A stretch of DNA of 64,000 nt, from the NCBI GenBank assembly GCA_003598085.1, contig QZKU01000004.1, positions 1 to 64,000 of the forward strand, read 5' to 3'. This DNA comes from Candidatus Abyssobacteria bacterium SURF_5 (lineage in GTDB: Bacteria; Abyssobacteria; SURF-5). Below, one piece after another: positions 1 through 10,258 of the stretch (positions are counted from its first letter, which is position 1; each line of letters begins with the position of its first letter). A program made the position numbers and the translations under genes. The notes under the pieces were generated by a model that saw only the letters and a list, made by a program, of their open reading frames with translations, was not told where the DNA came from and did no database searches.

Positions 1-6
1 AAGGGC

Positions 7-264
7 TTACCATTTTTTTGACAGTACTTCCTTCAACGCGTCTATATCAACCGCCTGCTGCGCTACAATCCGCTTGAGGCGCGCGTTCTCCTTCTCCAAG
101 ACCTTTAAACGCTTGGCGTCGGGTATATCCATGTCGCCATACATCTTGCGCCACCGGTACAATGACCATTCCGAGACCCCGTGCTTCCGGCTGGTCTCGC
201 TTATCGATGTCGCTTCCGCCTCCTTCAACATCCGAATTATCTGCTCCTCTGTGTACCGCTTCAT
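7..264 (-). CDS. IS3-family transposase OrfA (helix-turn-helix subunit)
   Basis: This 85-residue protein is the DNA-binding OrfA of an IS3-type insertion sequence. It opens MKRYTEEQIIRMLKEAE, the usual HTH_Tnp_1 start, continues with a helix-turn-helix (SISETSRKHGVSEWSLYRWR, residues about 20-39) and ends in a leucine-zipper-like coiled coil (RLKVLEKENARLKRIVAQQ) that normally mediates OrfA/OrfAB assembly. A strong ribosome binding site (GGAGGAGG) lies 8 bases before the ATG, and a TATAAT box sits at 292-297 on the minus strand. OrfB, the DDE integrase subunit made in IS3 elements by programmed -1 frameshifting, should lie to the left and is outside the window. The element has landed just downstream of the stop codon of the giant secreted protein. 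Its outer inverted repeat probably lies near 290-345 but cannot be confirmed without the other end. Confidence 0.9.
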   Translation of the reverse strand: MKRYTEEQIIRMLKEAEATSISETSRKHGVSEWSLYRWRKMYGDMDIPDAKRLKVLEKENARLKRIVAQQAVDIDALKEVLSKKW

Positions 265-383
265 GTGCAGGTCCTCCTCCCGTTTCGCTTAATTATACAC
301 CCCTTCGGACCTCACACTTCACGTGGTACTTATTTTGGGGGGCAGGTTAGCATCTCCCATAACATGACGCTCCGAGAGCATCT

Positions 384-3300
384 CTAATCCTGATAAATTA
401 GTTCTAATTGTGGCCGGTTTTCTGGAATTGAGCTATCACCGGAATAACAGCCGACCCAATCGCTATTATTATCGTTATCATCCTTGAAGAAATACACTCT
501 CAATTGAGTCAACCCCGCCTCATTAATTGCAGCAAGACCAGCACTGTCGAGGTTCCCGGTTGAAATGCGGCTCCCCGGCAATGGCTTACTCATTGTAGCC
601 ACTTGCATCGCCGTAGCCGACGCCTGGAAGTCTGCGTTCTCCAAAGCGGGATTGTCGCTAAACGATCCAGCAATGATATCCACATACAATGGTCCATGCG
701 TGGTCAAAGGATTTGTGCCTTTCAATCCCCCTCCGGTCAGTTTAAGCGTGGCTGAAAGAATGGTTGCGCCGTCAGGGATAATTGAAGTGTCAAACGAAAC
801 TATGGCTTTGTACTGGCGCTCACCCTGGAGTGTGTCATACTCATCGCCCACGCGGAGGGCGGTCGAAATTGCAACGGTCGAATTGTTACTTCCGCCGATT
901 TCGGAGGTTTCCTCTGATTCAAGCACCGTTCCATCATGGGCGCCGATGGAGGTAAAAGTCATCGTTTGTGGCAATCCGGTTACTTTTAGTGTAACTGGTA
1001 TTATCTTCACGTCGGTGGGATTCGCGTCATCGCTTATTGTAATGGCGCCGGAGTATTCCCCAGCAGACAACAAATCGCTGTCGTAGTACACCGTGACCGT
1101 ATCTATTTCACCAATGGAATGGCCATCTGGAGGTAGACACTCATACCAGTCTGCTTCATCAGCTATCCAATAAGATAGCATCCCACCCCCTGAATTCCAG
1201 AGCAGAAAGCTTTGATCTGGCGCACTTTCTCCCTCGAGGCAAGAATTCTCCAAGTAATCCACGCTCGCTGCTATGACAGGATCTCCTATTCCATAGTATT
1301 CGTCTGATCCCATGTCACAGCCATCGCCGTGGGGTCTGTCCTCTCCGTCAATATCGGATTGGATCGCCACGTCAATACCGGCATTAATGCATGGAGAGGT
1401 TGCTCGCAGATGATAGTCTCCTCCGCCTACAAAAAGCGGATCAGCGTCAATATTGCTCAACATATCCCAGATAATATCGCACCCGGATTCGACATAGACG
1501 CCGGTTTCGCCGCCTTTCATATTGCTAAAGCTTACAGCCAGAGAAGACGGATAAGAGACGGCGGTGAGCGCAATCTCTGCTCCGTAGAGCGCCGAGTTGT
1601 TCCATAAGATACTGTTTGTTATCGTTGGAGACGAACCACCATCGCAAGACATTCCTCCGCCATACTGCTCGGCAACGTTGTCGCTGACGGTGCAGTTCAC
1701 TATGTATGGTGAAGACATATCGGAAAAGATTCCGCCGCCAGATGTCGCGGCATTTCCGATTATGGCGCAGTTCATAATGGTTGGATCAGAAACCACACAG
1801 AAAATCCCACTGCCTATATCGGCCCAATTCCCTTTGAGAATGCAATTGGAAACAGTTGGAGAGGAACCTTCGCAATATATTCCTCCGCCTGCGCCTGAAA
1901 CCGACCCGTTCATGATGGTAAATCCTTCCACGACAGAGTCCGAAATCTCACCACTGTGGAAGATGAATCCCCTGCCATCCAGGGCGCAATCGATAATGCT
2001 GTTAGACGGGCCATTCTCCGAACGCAGCGTCACCGCCTTACCCTTGAAATCCAGGTTCTTGTTTCCCATGCCGCTGTACGTCCCGTCACGAACAATTACT
2101 GTATCGCCATCCATACATGCATCCAGCGCATCCTGAATCGTGCTGTAATTATCGGGCACATAGTACGTCTGATAGATTCTCACGAAGGCTGCAGTCACAG
2201 TCTTGTTTCCATCCATTGTGAGGTATTCGGGATTGTTACTTGACCCCGCGATGCTATCTCCTTCCCAGTGGTCGAATCCCCACAAGGAGTTTGCATATGC
2301 GTGAAGCGTGGCTGTTTGGCCACTGTCATACAGACCGCCGCCGGTGATCGAACCGCTTTCCGCCGGGGATGCGAACATACTTAAGGAGTACGAGATAATC
2401 GTTGGATTCGTGCCGCCTTGGTATTCCTCAAGGTTAGTGAAACCATCCTGATCATAGTCGACGGTCGAATCATCAACGAACGGATCGAGGGAATCAGGAT
2501 ATGATACTTCCCATCCATCCGGCATGCCGTCGCTGTCCGTGTCGGCATCGAGAGGATCAGTGCCGTAGAAAAAGAGTTCATCGCTGTCGTTGAGACCATC
2601 ACCATCGGAATCGGGGTTTGTCGGCTCGGTACCATAGACATAGGCCTCCTCATAGTCATCCACCCCATCGTTATCGGTGTCGGCATTGTCGGGAGATGTT
2701 TCGAGCGCCAACTCGACCTGATTCGTGAGACCGTCCGCATCCGGATCATCATTGAGGCCTCTTTGGTCAAGAGGGATCAGCGCGAACTGGTCTATCCATT
2801 CCTCGAAGCTCGTCTTTGTGGTGAAAATCCATTCGGGCCCGGCCACCGAATCTCCGCCGTCGTTTTTGGCTATAATCTTCCAATGGTATGTTTTGCCATA
2901 ATCAAGTATTGCAAGCGCAGAGTAGCTGACGGCCAGGTTCTCGTGATAAAGAGGCGGGTCTGCATTCACGCCGAAATATACATCATACTTGGAGGCGTGG
3001 AGGCTATCGGCCCAGTTAAGAGCTGTATTTCGCGATATGCGGACAGCCCCGTCCTGCGGCAGCGGATTTGTCGGAATCTGCGGCAGCAGCCCCGCAATGG
3101 TGTTCGATACAGTATTCGTGTCCATCGGAGGATTAGTATCAAATACGATGCTTGCGTTGTTTGTTATCAGCGTGCCGGCCGCCAACGTAGCCTTAGGGCG
3201 GACGCTGAACCGCACGTGTCCTTGACCCCGCCCTGTTCCATCTTCCGGCGGCAAGAACCCGGCAAGGGCATCTTCCGGCAGTTCACCGGTTTCGGGGTCG

Positions 3301-6300
3301 AGCGTGCGCAACACGACGCTTAGATGACCTGTCGAATTGTTAAGTTCAGCGCTCACATCAACCCACCACGGGTCAACTGTTTCGCGCGAATAGAAGCGGT
3401 CCGCGAATTCCGCCACCGGCACAATGTGACTGCCGAATGCTATTTCCTCGACCTTGAGCGTCGACCAATCAAGATCCGGGTCAAGATAATCATCAACAAA
3501 GACTTCTTGTGCTGGCGCAGAGGCGATCGCCAAGTTTTCGAAATAGACGACATATGTCAACGTGTCAGTGATAGAGACGTAGCCCTCTAATCCCTCACCC
3601 GTTGGGCCAACCTTTTCATTGGGGTCCCAAGGAAGAATAACCATAGAAGGTATGTAGTCTAGACCTGTCATCGGCAGGCAGTCTCTTGGTGGTGTGGCGG
3701 GAAAAGGACGACCATATAAATCGGTTCCCAGGCCGGCCCCCACTCCCAGCCCCACTCCGATGTTCACTCCAAACCATTCCTTGTTCCAAAAGACTGATAC
3801 AGACAGAAGTCTTAAATTGATGTCAACATGTCTGGAAAATCCATACCACGATGCCCCTTTTTTGTGACTTACGGCAAACGTATGCCCAATTGACCCACCT
3901 GCGCACAAAGCAAGCTCATAAACCCCCAGGTACTGGTAAAAACCTGCGTTTTCTGGGTTATTGGTGTCAAAGTGAACTACCCCAACCCCGTAATCTCTCC
4001 CAATGTCACGAAACCCTACTCCGGTACTGGCGTAGTCACCATATAAGAAAAGACCGAGTGGGTCCGTCCATCGGGTCGGCTGATTAGACACATACCTGTA
4101 CAAGTTAGTGTCGCCAATTTGCTTGAGTGGGTCCTCTGTTATAAACCTGCCTATGTCGGGATTGTAATACCTTGAACGCATTAAAGTAAGACCAACTTCT
4201 TCTTCCATAATACCGAATCGCCCAATGAATCGAAGTTTGTTTGGAATGGTTTCACTTTTTTGGCGCACTTTGCCAAATGGCGAGTAGTCATATGTATTGA
4301 CAACACCGCCAATCGCATTTGTCAACTGCCGCGTGTTGCCGATGGCGTCGAACGAATAGTATGCGGGATCACCACCGGAATCAATCCGAGCAATGAGGCC
4401 TAGGCCGTGCACATACCGGGCCTGCAATTCACCAGTGCCATCGTATTCAGCAGCAATGTCAACCAGCCCAATCGGATCCTGCACGTAGCGAGTGATAACA
4501 CCGTCATGAGTTACAGCGGTCCGATTTCCAAGGGCATCATACGTATATTCCCATGTGCCATCGGGCGGAGCAACGACTCGGATGAGACGACTCTCCATAT
4601 CATACTCATATGTGGTCGATCCCAAGGCATCGGCCTTCGATGTCATGTTGCCGTCGGCATCGTACGTATATGTCGCATCACCGACCTGTGTGTACTGGTT
4701 CATATTATTCGTTGTGTATTCTGTGGTCATTCCGCTCTCAGTCGTAACGATGCGATTACCGGCGGCGTCATATTCATATTCTTCGGTATCGCCATTTGGA
4801 TACGTGACGCCCACAAGTTGGCCTATCGCGTCATACTCGTATTCGGTCGTTCCCTCCAGCGTTGTCATCGAGGTGCGGTTTCCGTTCTCGTCGTATGTGT
4901 AGTTGAATCTGGACTGAGCAGCATCTTCAGGCGAGTAATTCACCATGCTGAGTAGTTGGCCTGCTAGGTCGTAGTCGAACGTCGTATATGTGCCATTGCC
5001 CTTGGTTTCGCCGATGAGTCGTCCGGCATCGTCGTAGATGTACTGTATGAGCAAGTTGTCACTGCCGTCGGTCAGTCTCTCCAGTCTCCCCACTGCATCA
5101 TAGAAATACTTCAGCATGTAGCCGTCATCACCAACGCGGTGTGTGCGCTGGCCGGCATTGTTATACGAGAAGCTGAACCAATGTCCGGAAGGGTATTCAA
5201 TACGTGTGAGGAAATCTCGGTCGTCATAATCGAGTGAGATTGTGCCCGACGGGTCGGTGACTTCCTCAAGACGGCCGATGGTGTCGTAGACATACGTGAT
5301 CCACCTGCCATCGGAGTAGTCTTTTCTCAGAATCTGCCCAGCCGAGTTGTACTGATAGGTGATCGTATTGCCACGGCGATTGGTGTAAGTTATCACGTTT
5401 CCGAGAGCGTCGTAAACAAACGACTCAGCGCTCGTGTCCGCATAAGCGATGGTTTGGAGATTGCCTTCATCGTCGTAGAGGAACGAAGTCTTGTTTCCAA
5501 GCGCATCCTGCAACAAGGCGAGTGCGCTGAAACGCGTGTCATATGCCAAATTTACCACGTGCCCCAAGGGATTCCGCATCGCCACGACATTGCCCAAGTG
5601 GTCATAGGTGAGGTTATAATCACCCCATGCGGGGTGGGTGACTTGGGACAGGTTGAAGTCTTTGCCGTACTCAGTCTTGACGGTGCGTCCAAGCGAATCC
5701 GTGGTCCTGCCCGGCTGTCCGTACTCATCCGGCGAAATCGTCACCGAGCCGCCCTCGAGGTCATGTATGGTAACTCTTCCGAAGTCGTCATAGGTATACG
5801 TAATCTGCTCGGCGTTGCCGTCGAGGTGTTCTTCGGTGAGGCGGCCTAAGCCATCATATTGGTAATACTGGTGACTGCCGTTGGGGTATGTGATTGACAC
5901 GAGCGCGTTATCGTCCGGAACGCCTGTGGAGCCATTGTATGTGTAGCTTGTTACCCGATTGCCCGGAGCGGTCACGCTCAGCAGATGCTCGCCTAAGGCA
6001 TCATATTCATACGTCGTCACTCTGCCTGCGTGGTCGGTGATAATCGAAATGTGACCTTGCGGGTTGTACCCAATCTGGAAACTCTTGCCGGAGGAATGCG
6101 CCAATCCGGTCAGTTGGCCCATTTCATTATAGGATGCCGAGATGCGGTTCCCGTTGAGGTCTTGAATATATTCCAGCCTCAAATCGATTCGGAAGTGATA
6201 GACGGTCTGATCTTTTTCGGTAAGCGTGAACGTGGAACCGTCTGACGTGAGCCTTCCGTAATCGCCCACGAGGGCGCTGTAAGTGCCGTCGGCGTTTCTA

Positions 6301-9300
6301 TGGAAGAACCGTGTGAAGCCATTCGCCTCATGGAGCGACATATCTCCGTCGGCCAGTTGCTCGAGATAAATGTCGTAGGTATGAGTCCAGCCCAGGCCAA
6401 ACGCTCCTTGATAAAGCCGCTTATCCATTCCGTTCGGGAATAGCCGGCCTAAGGCAAGCGGAAGCCCCGGCGAGGGGCAATATGCATCGAGCTGCCCCGC
6501 GAGATAAGCGCGCGGATTCATGCTGAGTGCTTTTTCAATCTCAAAACGGAAAAGGTCGCGCACGCTGTACACGTACCGGTCAAGAGTACTCAAATACCCC
6601 GCATCTGCGGCAAGAGCCTGTTGATAGTCCCTCCATGTCGAACCGATTTGGGCCGTGAGAATAGGCCATAGGCGATTCCACACCTCCGGGTCGACATCGG
6701 GAGGTCGCACCTCTGCTTCGACCTCTTCCCAATTGATAGGGCTGTCGGCCTGATCCATCACACTCAGATTGAAATGCAGATAGGAATGGCCAGGCATTCC
6801 TGGCGGCACTTCAAAGACCACAGGGATTCCCCATGATGTCCCGGGAGAGAGCACGCCGCCGTAACCATCGAGATTGATCCCGAGGACTTGAGCCGGCCCT
6901 GTTTCGAGTGGGTCATTTGATGAGAGCCTCATCCTTGCATTCTCCACGCTTTCGACCACAAAGATTGGCGGGACCATGTCTGCATCGCCAACGTTGGCAT
7001 ATTTAACGTAGAGGGTGTATGTGCGCCCCGGGCGAACTGATCCCGGCACTTGAAGTGATGCCTCGAGAACGGGGCCAATACCTGCCGTCACAGTGAATGC
7101 GGCCGCCAACGTCTCGGTTTCACCCGTTGGCCATGTTATCCGAAGGTCATAATCGCAGAGTGGCGCATCCGGCAGGTGGAATGATACCAGAAGTTCGGTC
7201 GGACTCACGAGTGTTGCTGAACTCGCCTCTATGGAGGTGGATTCGCACACGAGTTCTGCCTGCATGCCCGTAGGGACAAAACCAAGGCCAGAGACAATGA
7301 AACTCACCTCGCCTGTGTCTCCGCCAGTACCTATACTGATATGCGAAACGTGTTTCTCTTTTGCGATCGCTGAGATGGTTGCTGAAGTGGTGGTGCTCAA
7401 TCGGTTATATGCAGAGACATAGATCCGCCTTGTATTTGGCGATGCCGGAACCAATAGCTCGTATACGGGTCCAGCGTTGGGTGCACCTAATCGGCCGTCA
7501 AAACTGAAATGTGTGGGCATGTCCGTATAGTCGAAATAAAAGTAGAAGGAAGCATTTTCCTCCCACTCACCGCTCAATTGCAGAAGGACCGATGTGCCCG
7601 CGGGCACGTCAACATAGAAGTCGGCCCAATGCCCTGGCTGAGCTGTGATGTCGACAGGAGTGCCGAGGATCAATGGTACGGCTTCTCGAGTTTGGTCCCG
7701 ACACAGTTGAACCATCGTCAGCTCCCTTCCGGCGGTGACGTAGGCATGCGAACCAGCAATAGCGATGTCCATTGCCGCGCCGCTTGGAGTAGCTAGCGAA
7801 CCGACGTCGAGAGGTGCGTATGGATTTGATATGTCCACTATCCTAAGGCCAACCCAATCATCCGTTATATACGCATACATCCCGGAAACGGCAATCCCAG
7901 TTGACTGACCCGGCTCAATGAGCGAAGCGACTACCGAAGGAGTTGTCGGGTCGAATACATCGATTATTTGGAAGTAAGACATACCTGCCAAAGAAGTACC
8001 ATCGGCGATATAGGCATATGCGCCAGAAACTGCAATGTCATGTGCGCCGCCCGGCGTATCCACCGAACCGACGATATAAGGAGCAGAAGGATTAGATATG
8101 TCCACTACTTGCAGAGTAGGATTCCCTACTGCAACATATGCGTAGGTCCATGAGACCGCGACCGCTTGGGCATAGTTCGCAGTGGCTACCGAGCCGGCCA
8201 TAATAGGAACCGCGGGGTTGGATATGTTCACCACTTGAAGGCCGGAATTGCCGTCTGCGACATATGCGTGCGTCCATGAAATAGCAATATCGTCGGCATA
8301 GCCTGGCGTGTCTACCGAACCAACGATGAAGGGAGCCAATGGATTGGATATATCGATTATCTGAAGGCCAAAATCTCCATCCGCGACATAAGCGTAATCA
8401 CCCGACAGAGCAACATCGTTGGCATAGCCAGGTGTATCTACCGTGGCCACTAAGAAGGGAGCAGATGGATCGGATATATCCACTACCTTAAGGCCCTGAC
8501 GAAAAGCCGTGACATATGCATAGTTTCCCGCTACCGCAAGCCCGTTGGCCATGTCGGGCTGGCTGACAATGGATATCGAGGAATTTATGAAAGGGCTGTA
8601 AGGGCTTGACACATCCACTATCTTCAGGCCCCATGCATCGTCAGTGACATAGGCATACGTTCCCGAAATGGCAACGCCTCTAGCAACACTGATATACGCT
8701 GAGCCGACTAAAGAGGAAGCGGATGGGTCAGACACATCCACAATTTGAAGACCGAAACTATTATCCCCGACATAGGCATACGTTCCGGAAACAGCCACTC
8801 CATGAGCTTCACCCGGCGTATCGACCGATTTGATTATGTATGGAACGGACGGGTCGGATATATCTACAATCTGCAAACCTGAAGCTCCATCGGCCACATA
8901 TGCAAACGATCCTGAGACGGCGACTCCTATAGCGTTGTCTGGAGTATCAACAGCCCCAACTATGGCAGGGGCCAACGGATTAGATATTTCCACTATCTGC
9001 AGCCCGGAATAACTGTCCGCAATGTAGGCGTAGAATCCTGAAACGGCAACTCCGTTCGCACCCGATGGCGTGTCGATTGAACGGATAATGGAGGTGTTAT
9101 AAGGGTCGGATATATCTATTACTTGGAGACCAAAATATCCATCCGCCACATACGCATAGGTCCCCGAGACAGCAACACCCACCGCAGTGCCAGGCGTATC
9201 GACAGTGTCCGTTATAAAAGGGGCATACGGATTGGATACATCGATAACTTGCAGACCCAACGATCCATCCGCCATGTAAGCATAAGAGCCGGAAACGGCG

Positions 9301-9593
9301 ACTCCGCCAGCGGAACCCGGCGTATGGACAGAACCGACTATGAACGGAGATGATGGGTTGGATATATCCAATATCCAAAGGCCTGATTCGTTCGCCCAAC
9401 CCGTAGGGTCCGTGACATAGGCGTATGTGCCTGAAACGACAACCGCGGAAGTCTCAAACGATGGCGAATCGAATGAGCCCACAATCGGCGGGAAATGAAT
9501 CTCACATTCTTCGGTGGCGAATGACGACGACGAGAGCACGAAGCATGTCATCAATGACAGAATTACCACACTAATGATTGCTCGCTTGCTCAT
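384..9593 (-). CDS. Giant secreted LVIVD-Rhs-TSP3-beta-helix multidomain protein (3069 aa)
   Basis: The protein starts with a Sec signal peptide (about residues 1-27, ending SSSFA) after a good AAGGAGG site. Residues about 31-631 hold 13 LVIVD-type beta-propeller repeats of about 42 residues, each with a core like LQIVDISNPSAP and a YAYVADG strand. Beta-sandwich and CARDB-like stretches follow. About 1040-1845 is an Rhs shell region: many YD repeats (YEYDALGN) closed by the Rhs core RSRYYNPDIGRFITEDP and a DPLGL end. After a 140-residue unclassified stretch come a DUF11/DUF7619-like domain (about 1985-2200), thrombospondin type 3-like DxDxDG calcium repeats (about 2290-2390), an InlB-type repeat (about 2400-2470), a right-handed beta-helix (about 2477-2730) and a C-terminal DNRLRE-like beta domain (about 2880-3069). 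It is probably exported or surface-attached, perhaps for adhesion or contact functions. No catalytic toxin domain is recognised. In most Rhs proteins the core lies near the C-terminus; here it is central. Confidence 0.85.
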   Translation of the reverse strand: MSKRAIISVVILSLMTCFVLSSSSFATEECEIHFPPIVGSFDSPSFETSAVVVSGTYAYVTDPTGWANESGLWILDISNPSSPFIVGSVHTPGSAGGVAVSGSYAYMADGSLGLQVIDVSNPYAPFITDTVDTPGTAVGVAVSGTYAYVADGYFGLQVIDISDPYNTSIIRSIDTPSGANGVAVSGFYAYIADSYSGLQIVEISNPLAPAIVGAVDTPDNAIGVAVSGSFAYVADGASGLQIVDISDPSVPYIIKSVDTPGEAHGVAVSGTYAYVGDNSFGLQIVDVSDPSASSLVGSAYISVARGVAISGTYAYVTDDAWGLKIVDVSSPYSPFINSSISIVSQPDMANGLAVAGNYAYVTAFRQGLKVVDISDPSAPFLVATVDTPGYANDVALSGDYAYVADGDFGLQIIDISNPLAPFIVGSVDTPGYADDIAISWTHAYVADGNSGLQVVNISNPAVPIMAGSVATANYAQAVAVSWTYAYVAVGNPTLQVVDISNPSAPYIVGSVDTPGGAHDIAVSGAYAYIADGTSLAGMSYFQIIDVFDPTTPSVVASLIEPGQSTGIAVSGMYAYITDDWVGLRIVDISNPYAPLDVGSLATPSGAAMDIAIAGSHAYVTAGRELTMVQLCRDQTREAVPLILGTPVDITAQPGHWADFYVDVPAGTSVLLQLSGEWEENASFYFYFDYTDMPTHFSFDGRLGAPNAGPVYELLVPASPNTRRIYVSAYNRLSTTTSATISAIAKEKHVSHISIGTGGDTGEVSFIVSGLGFVPTGMQAELVCESTSIEASSATLVSPTELLVSFHLPDAPLCDYDLRITWPTGETETLAAAFTVTAGIGPVLEASLQVPGSVRPGRTYTLYVKYANVGDADMVPPIFVVESVENARMRLSSNDPLETGPAQVLGINLDGYGGVLSPGTSWGIPVVFEVPPGMPGHSYLHFNLSVMDQADSPINWEEVEAEVRPPDVDPEVWNRLWPILTAQIGSTWRDYQQALAADAGYLSTLDRYVYSVRDLFRFEIEKALSMNPRAYLAGQLDAYCPSPGLPLALGRLFPNGMDKRLYQGAFGLGWTHTYDIYLEQLADGDMSLHEANGFTRFFHRNADGTYSALVGDYGRLTSDGSTFTLTEKDQTVYHFRIDLRLEYIQDLNGNRISASYNEMGQLTGLAHSSGKSFQIGYNPQGHISIITDHAGRVTTYEYDALGEHLLSVTAPGNRVTSYTYNGSTGVPDDNALVSITYPNGSHQYYQYDGLGRLTEEHLDGNAEQITYTYDDFGRVTIHDLEGGSVTISPDEYGQPGRTTDSLGRTVKTEYGKDFNLSQVTHPAWGDYNLTYDHLGNVVAMRNPLGHVVNLAYDTRFSALALLQDALGNKTSFLYDDEGNLQTIAYADTSAESFVYDALGNVITYTNRRGNTITYQYNSAGQILRKDYSDGRWITYVYDTIGRLEEVTDPSGTISLDYDDRDFLTRIEYPSGHWFSFSYNNAGQRTHRVGDDGYMLKYFYDAVGRLERLTDGSDNLLIQYIYDDAGRLIGETKGNGTYTTFDYDLAGQLLSMVNYSPEDAAQSRFNYTYDENGNRTSMTTLEGTTEYEYDAIGQLVGVTYPNGDTEEYEYDAAGNRIVTTESGMTTEYTTNNMNQYTQVGDATYTYDADGNMTSKADALGSTTYEYDMESRLIRVVAPPDGTWEYTYDALGNRTAVTHDGVITRYVQDPIGLVDIAAEYDGTGELQARYVHGLGLIARIDSGGDPAYYSFDAIGNTRQLTNAIGGVVNTYDYSPFGKVRQKSETIPNKLRFIGRFGIMEEEVGLTLMRSRYYNPDIGRFITEDPLKQIGDTNLYRYVSNQPTRWTDPLGLFLYGDYASTGVGFRDIGRDYGVGVVHFDTNNPENAGFYQYLGVYELALCAGGSIGHTFAVSHKKGASWYGFSRHVDINLRLLSVSVFWNKEWFGVNIGVGLGVGAGLGTDLYGRPFPATPPRDCLPMTGLDYIPSMVILPWDPNEKVGPTGEGLEGYVSITDTLTYVVYFENLAIASAPAQEVFVDDYLDPDLDWSTLKVEEIAFGSHIVPVAEFADRFYSRETVDPWWVDVSAELNNSTGHLSVVLRTLDPETGELPEDALAGFLPPEDGTGRGQGHVRFSVRPKATLAAGTLITNNASIVFDTNPPMDTNTVSNTIAGLLPQIPTNPLPQDGAVRISRNTALNWADSLHASKYDVYFGVNADPPLYHENLAVSYSALAILDYGKTYHWKIIAKNDGGDSVAGPEWIFTTKTSFEEWIDQFALIPLDQRGLNDDPDADGLTNQVELALETSPDNADTDNDGVDDYEEAYVYGTEPTNPDSDGDGLNDSDELFFYGTDPLDADTDSDGMPDGWEVSYPDSLDPFVDDSTVDYDQDGFTNLEEYQGGTNPTIISYSLSMFASPAESGSITGGGLYDSGQTATLHAYANSLWGFDHWEGDSIAGSSNNPEYLTMDGNKTVTAAFVRIYQTYYVPDNYSTIQDALDACMDGDTVIVRDGTYSGMGNKNLDFKGKAVTLRSENGPSNSIIDCALDGRGFIFHSGEISDSVVEGFTIMNGSVSGAGGGIYCEGSSPTVSNCILKGNWADIGSGIFCVVSDPTIMNCAIIGNAATSGGGIFSDMSSPYIVNCTVSDNVAEQYGGGMSCDGGSSPTITNSILWNNSALYGAEIALTAVSYPSSLAVSFSNMKGGETGVYVESGCDIIWDMLSNIDADPLFVGGGDYHLRATSPCINAGIDVAIQSDIDGEDRPHGDGCDMGSDEYYGIGDPVIAASVDYLENSCLEGESAPDQSFLLWNSGGGMLSYWIADEADWYECLPPDGHSIGEIDTVTVYYDSDLLSAGEYSGAITISDDANPTDVKIIPVTLKVTGLPQTMTFTSIGAHDGTVLESEETSEIGGSNNSTVAISTALRVGDEYDTLQGERQYKAIVSFDTSIIPDGATILSATLKLTGGGLKGTNPLTTHGPLYVDIIAGSFSDNPALENADFQASATAMQVATMSKPLPGSRISTGNLDSAGLAAINEAGLTQLRVYFFKDDNDNNSDWVGCYSGDSSIPENRPQLELIYQD

Positions 9594-10258
9594 GACTCTG
9601 CCTCCTTATTATTACTCGTAGAAAAAACTCCGTTCTTCCTTTGTGTGTTCGCACTTTTACAATAAAATGAAGGTGGGTTCTTCGTCAATTGAGACAACAA
9701 ACGGTGTAACGTGGCTAAGATTAAGGATAATACAGACAGAGGATTTGCTCTTCCTGCTTGGGGCATGCCACCGAAGTCCCGCTGTGAATTGAAGAAGGAA
9801 ACTTCTTCTATTGTGCCGCAAGGCAACTTATCACATAGGTTATACCTTTGTCAACCAGAAAGTTGCACAAACTTATGATCGTATTAAGGTCACTCAAAGC
9901 ACCATCGAGTCAAATACCTGGAACAAAAGGTTCTGTCTGATCCCCAAAGAGACTCGTGAAATCGCACTCATCCTGATCGAGCGGGCATCCGTCCAACACG
10001 TCTTCGAACAGTGCATGTTCTAAATTTTCGCCTCGCTGATTTCTTGACTCTCAAACTTGAAGGGTTACCTCCTAGTGAAAAATAGAGCTTACCTGATCAA
10101 TCCGATCTATTTTGTGGATTTTCGAAGACAACTCCCTCTGCCATCTGCTATACTTTTATCTCCGAAGGCGCCCGAAAGAGGCCTATATTGATGCCGATTT
10201 TCAAGGATAACAGCGGCACGAGCACCAGCAGCAGGAATAGAAGGCAAGAGAGGGGATC
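9594..10258. other. Divergent intergenic region without a confident gene
   Basis: This 665-base gap separates the divergent giant secreted protein and the activase gene. It should contain both promoters, but I see only a ribosome binding site for the leftward gene (AAGGAGG before 9593), a weak TATACT box at 10149-10154 and the site GAGAGGGG before the GTG at 10259. An open frame of 70 codons at 9811-10023 has no recognisable motif and no ribosome binding site, so it is not called. Confidence 0.5.

Noticed and set aside
7700-9500. CRISPR-like or tandem DNA repeat
   Set aside because: The periodicity of about 126 bases is the coding repeat of 13 LVIVD units, diverged at DNA level and without spacers.
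9811-10023. 70-codon open frame in the divergent intergenic region
   Set aside because: No ribosome binding site, no family resemblance, and isolated in A/T-rich DNA.
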